DNA of 64,000 nt from the NCBI GenBank assembly GCA_963921795.1, contig OY997653.1, forward strand, positions 62,581,932 through 62,645,931. The letters are read 5' to 3'. The notes below the pieces were generated by a model that saw nothing but the letters and a program-made list of their open reading frames with translations, was not told where the DNA came from and made no database searches. This DNA comes from Nannobrachium achirus. Its lineage: Eukaryota > Chordata > Actinopteri > Myctophiformes > Myctophidae. Each line of letters begins with the position of its first letter. Position 1 is the stretch's first letter. Shown here one piece after another: positions 63,375 through 64,000 of the stretch. Made by a program: the position numbers and the translations under genes.

Positions 63375-63776
63375 TAGGGCTGTCACAATTATTACATAAT
63401 CGTCTAATCGTGATTATTTGACATTATCGCAATTATTTTTGTCATAATCGTCATAATCGTGAATGTTGAAAAATGTCAGAAATAGTGGAAATAGCAGATC
63501 TACAAGCTCACAACGCGTCGCATTGCGACGCGTTGTGAGCTTGTAGATCGGCTATTTCCACTATCAATGTTATTTTTTAAGTAGTAAGTTGTCGAATATG
63601 TCAGTAATGTCTTCGTGTATTTAGGTTTTGTGTCATATCTGCCATGTGCAACTTCAAAGCCTAAAAGCCAAACAGAAATGTAATTGTCAATGACAAAAAC
63701 ACAATTAAATCGTTAATCGCCAATTATTTGAGTGACAATTAATCGTCATGTAAAATGTCATATCGTGACAGCCCTA
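63375..63776 (+). mobile_element. family D hAT-like element, complete
   Basis: TAGGGCTGTCACAATTATTA to CATATCGTGACAGCCCTA. AGCGTTT is found directly at both flanks (near-complete 8-bp duplication, C/AAGCGTTT). Subterminal ATAATCG/CGATTA repeats. A full HP sits in the middle. Confidence 0.88.
63482..63564. repeat. HP hairpin, near-perfect (family D)
   Basis: ATAGTGGAAATAGCAGATCT pairs with AGATCGGCTATTTCCACTAT. The inner stem CGCGTCGCATTGCGACGCG is perfect. This is the longest uninterrupted HP, 83 bp. Confidence 0.95.
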
Positions 63777-64000
63777 AGCGTTTCAGATTGAAACAGTTTG
63801 CCTGAGTGACTTATCGACCGTCATATCACCTGTGAGGACGGCATTGGAACTCTACTGTGACACCTGAATGAATACTGTTATATGGATGAGCAGGTCGGTT
63901 GTCTTGCATGGTTGCCACTGCAACCAACCAGTGTCTGAATGCAGACAATTGTACAAGTCCCTCTGATCCGAGTCCAAGTCGAGTCGCAAGTCATTTGGTC
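63777..64000. other. no feature recognised
   Basis: No gene or recurrent repeat was recognised to the window end. Confidence 0.4.

Overview
This 64 kb window reads as non-coding nuclear DNA of a ray-finned fish, most likely a teleost. The support is two kinds of tRNA-derived SINE, many non-autonomous hAT elements with 8-bp target duplications, Helitron-like elements, TTAA-flanked MITEs, long (CA)n/(GA)n microsatellites and five large minisatellites. I cannot name the species. I found no protein-coding gene I would defend. The only protein-like sequence is a decayed LINE reverse-transcriptase C-terminus at 9.6-9.9 kb. Long open frames at 39.5-40.8 and 42.0-45.6 kb exist only because minisatellite units lack stop codons.

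Layout. 0-9 kb: hAT-type and TTAA-type elements. 9-15 kb: LINE fragment, foldback element, GA/GT tracts. 15-17.3 kb: a hAT with a Helitron-like element inside it, bounded by an 8-bp target duplication. 17.6-25 kb: a Helitron-like copy, two SINEs, tandem repeats. 25-34 kb: nested hAT, TTAA and Helitron-like elements, including one four-layer nest (31.80-32.79 kb). 34-39 kb: more hAT composites. 39.3-46.2 kb: minisatellite block (38, 30, 29 and 34-bp units), the last one interrupted by (CCCTAA)n. 46-57 kb: hAT and TTAA elements, GT tracts. 57-62 kb: 17-bp and 31-bp minisatellites, a candidate conserved non-coding stretch, a hAT with perfect duplication. 62-64 kb: a long (CA)n and a complete hAT.

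The most striking feature is a short palindrome, called HP here. Each arm carries 5'-GC(A/C)GATCTACAAGCTCAC-3' and the other arm is its reverse complement. About 40 complete, half or collapsed copies occur in 64 kb, and they lie inside at least ten otherwise different repeat families. The inner stem changes from family to family, yet both arms change together. The A/T-rich sequence just outside the core also differs by family and is also palindromic. Many copies are broken inside or next to the hairpin. I read HP as a tiny TA-type element or DNA hairpin that was captured by many MITE lineages and amplified with them; this is inference. I assigned repeat families by comparing copies inside the window, not by database search. 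Letters (A, B, C ...) are local names.
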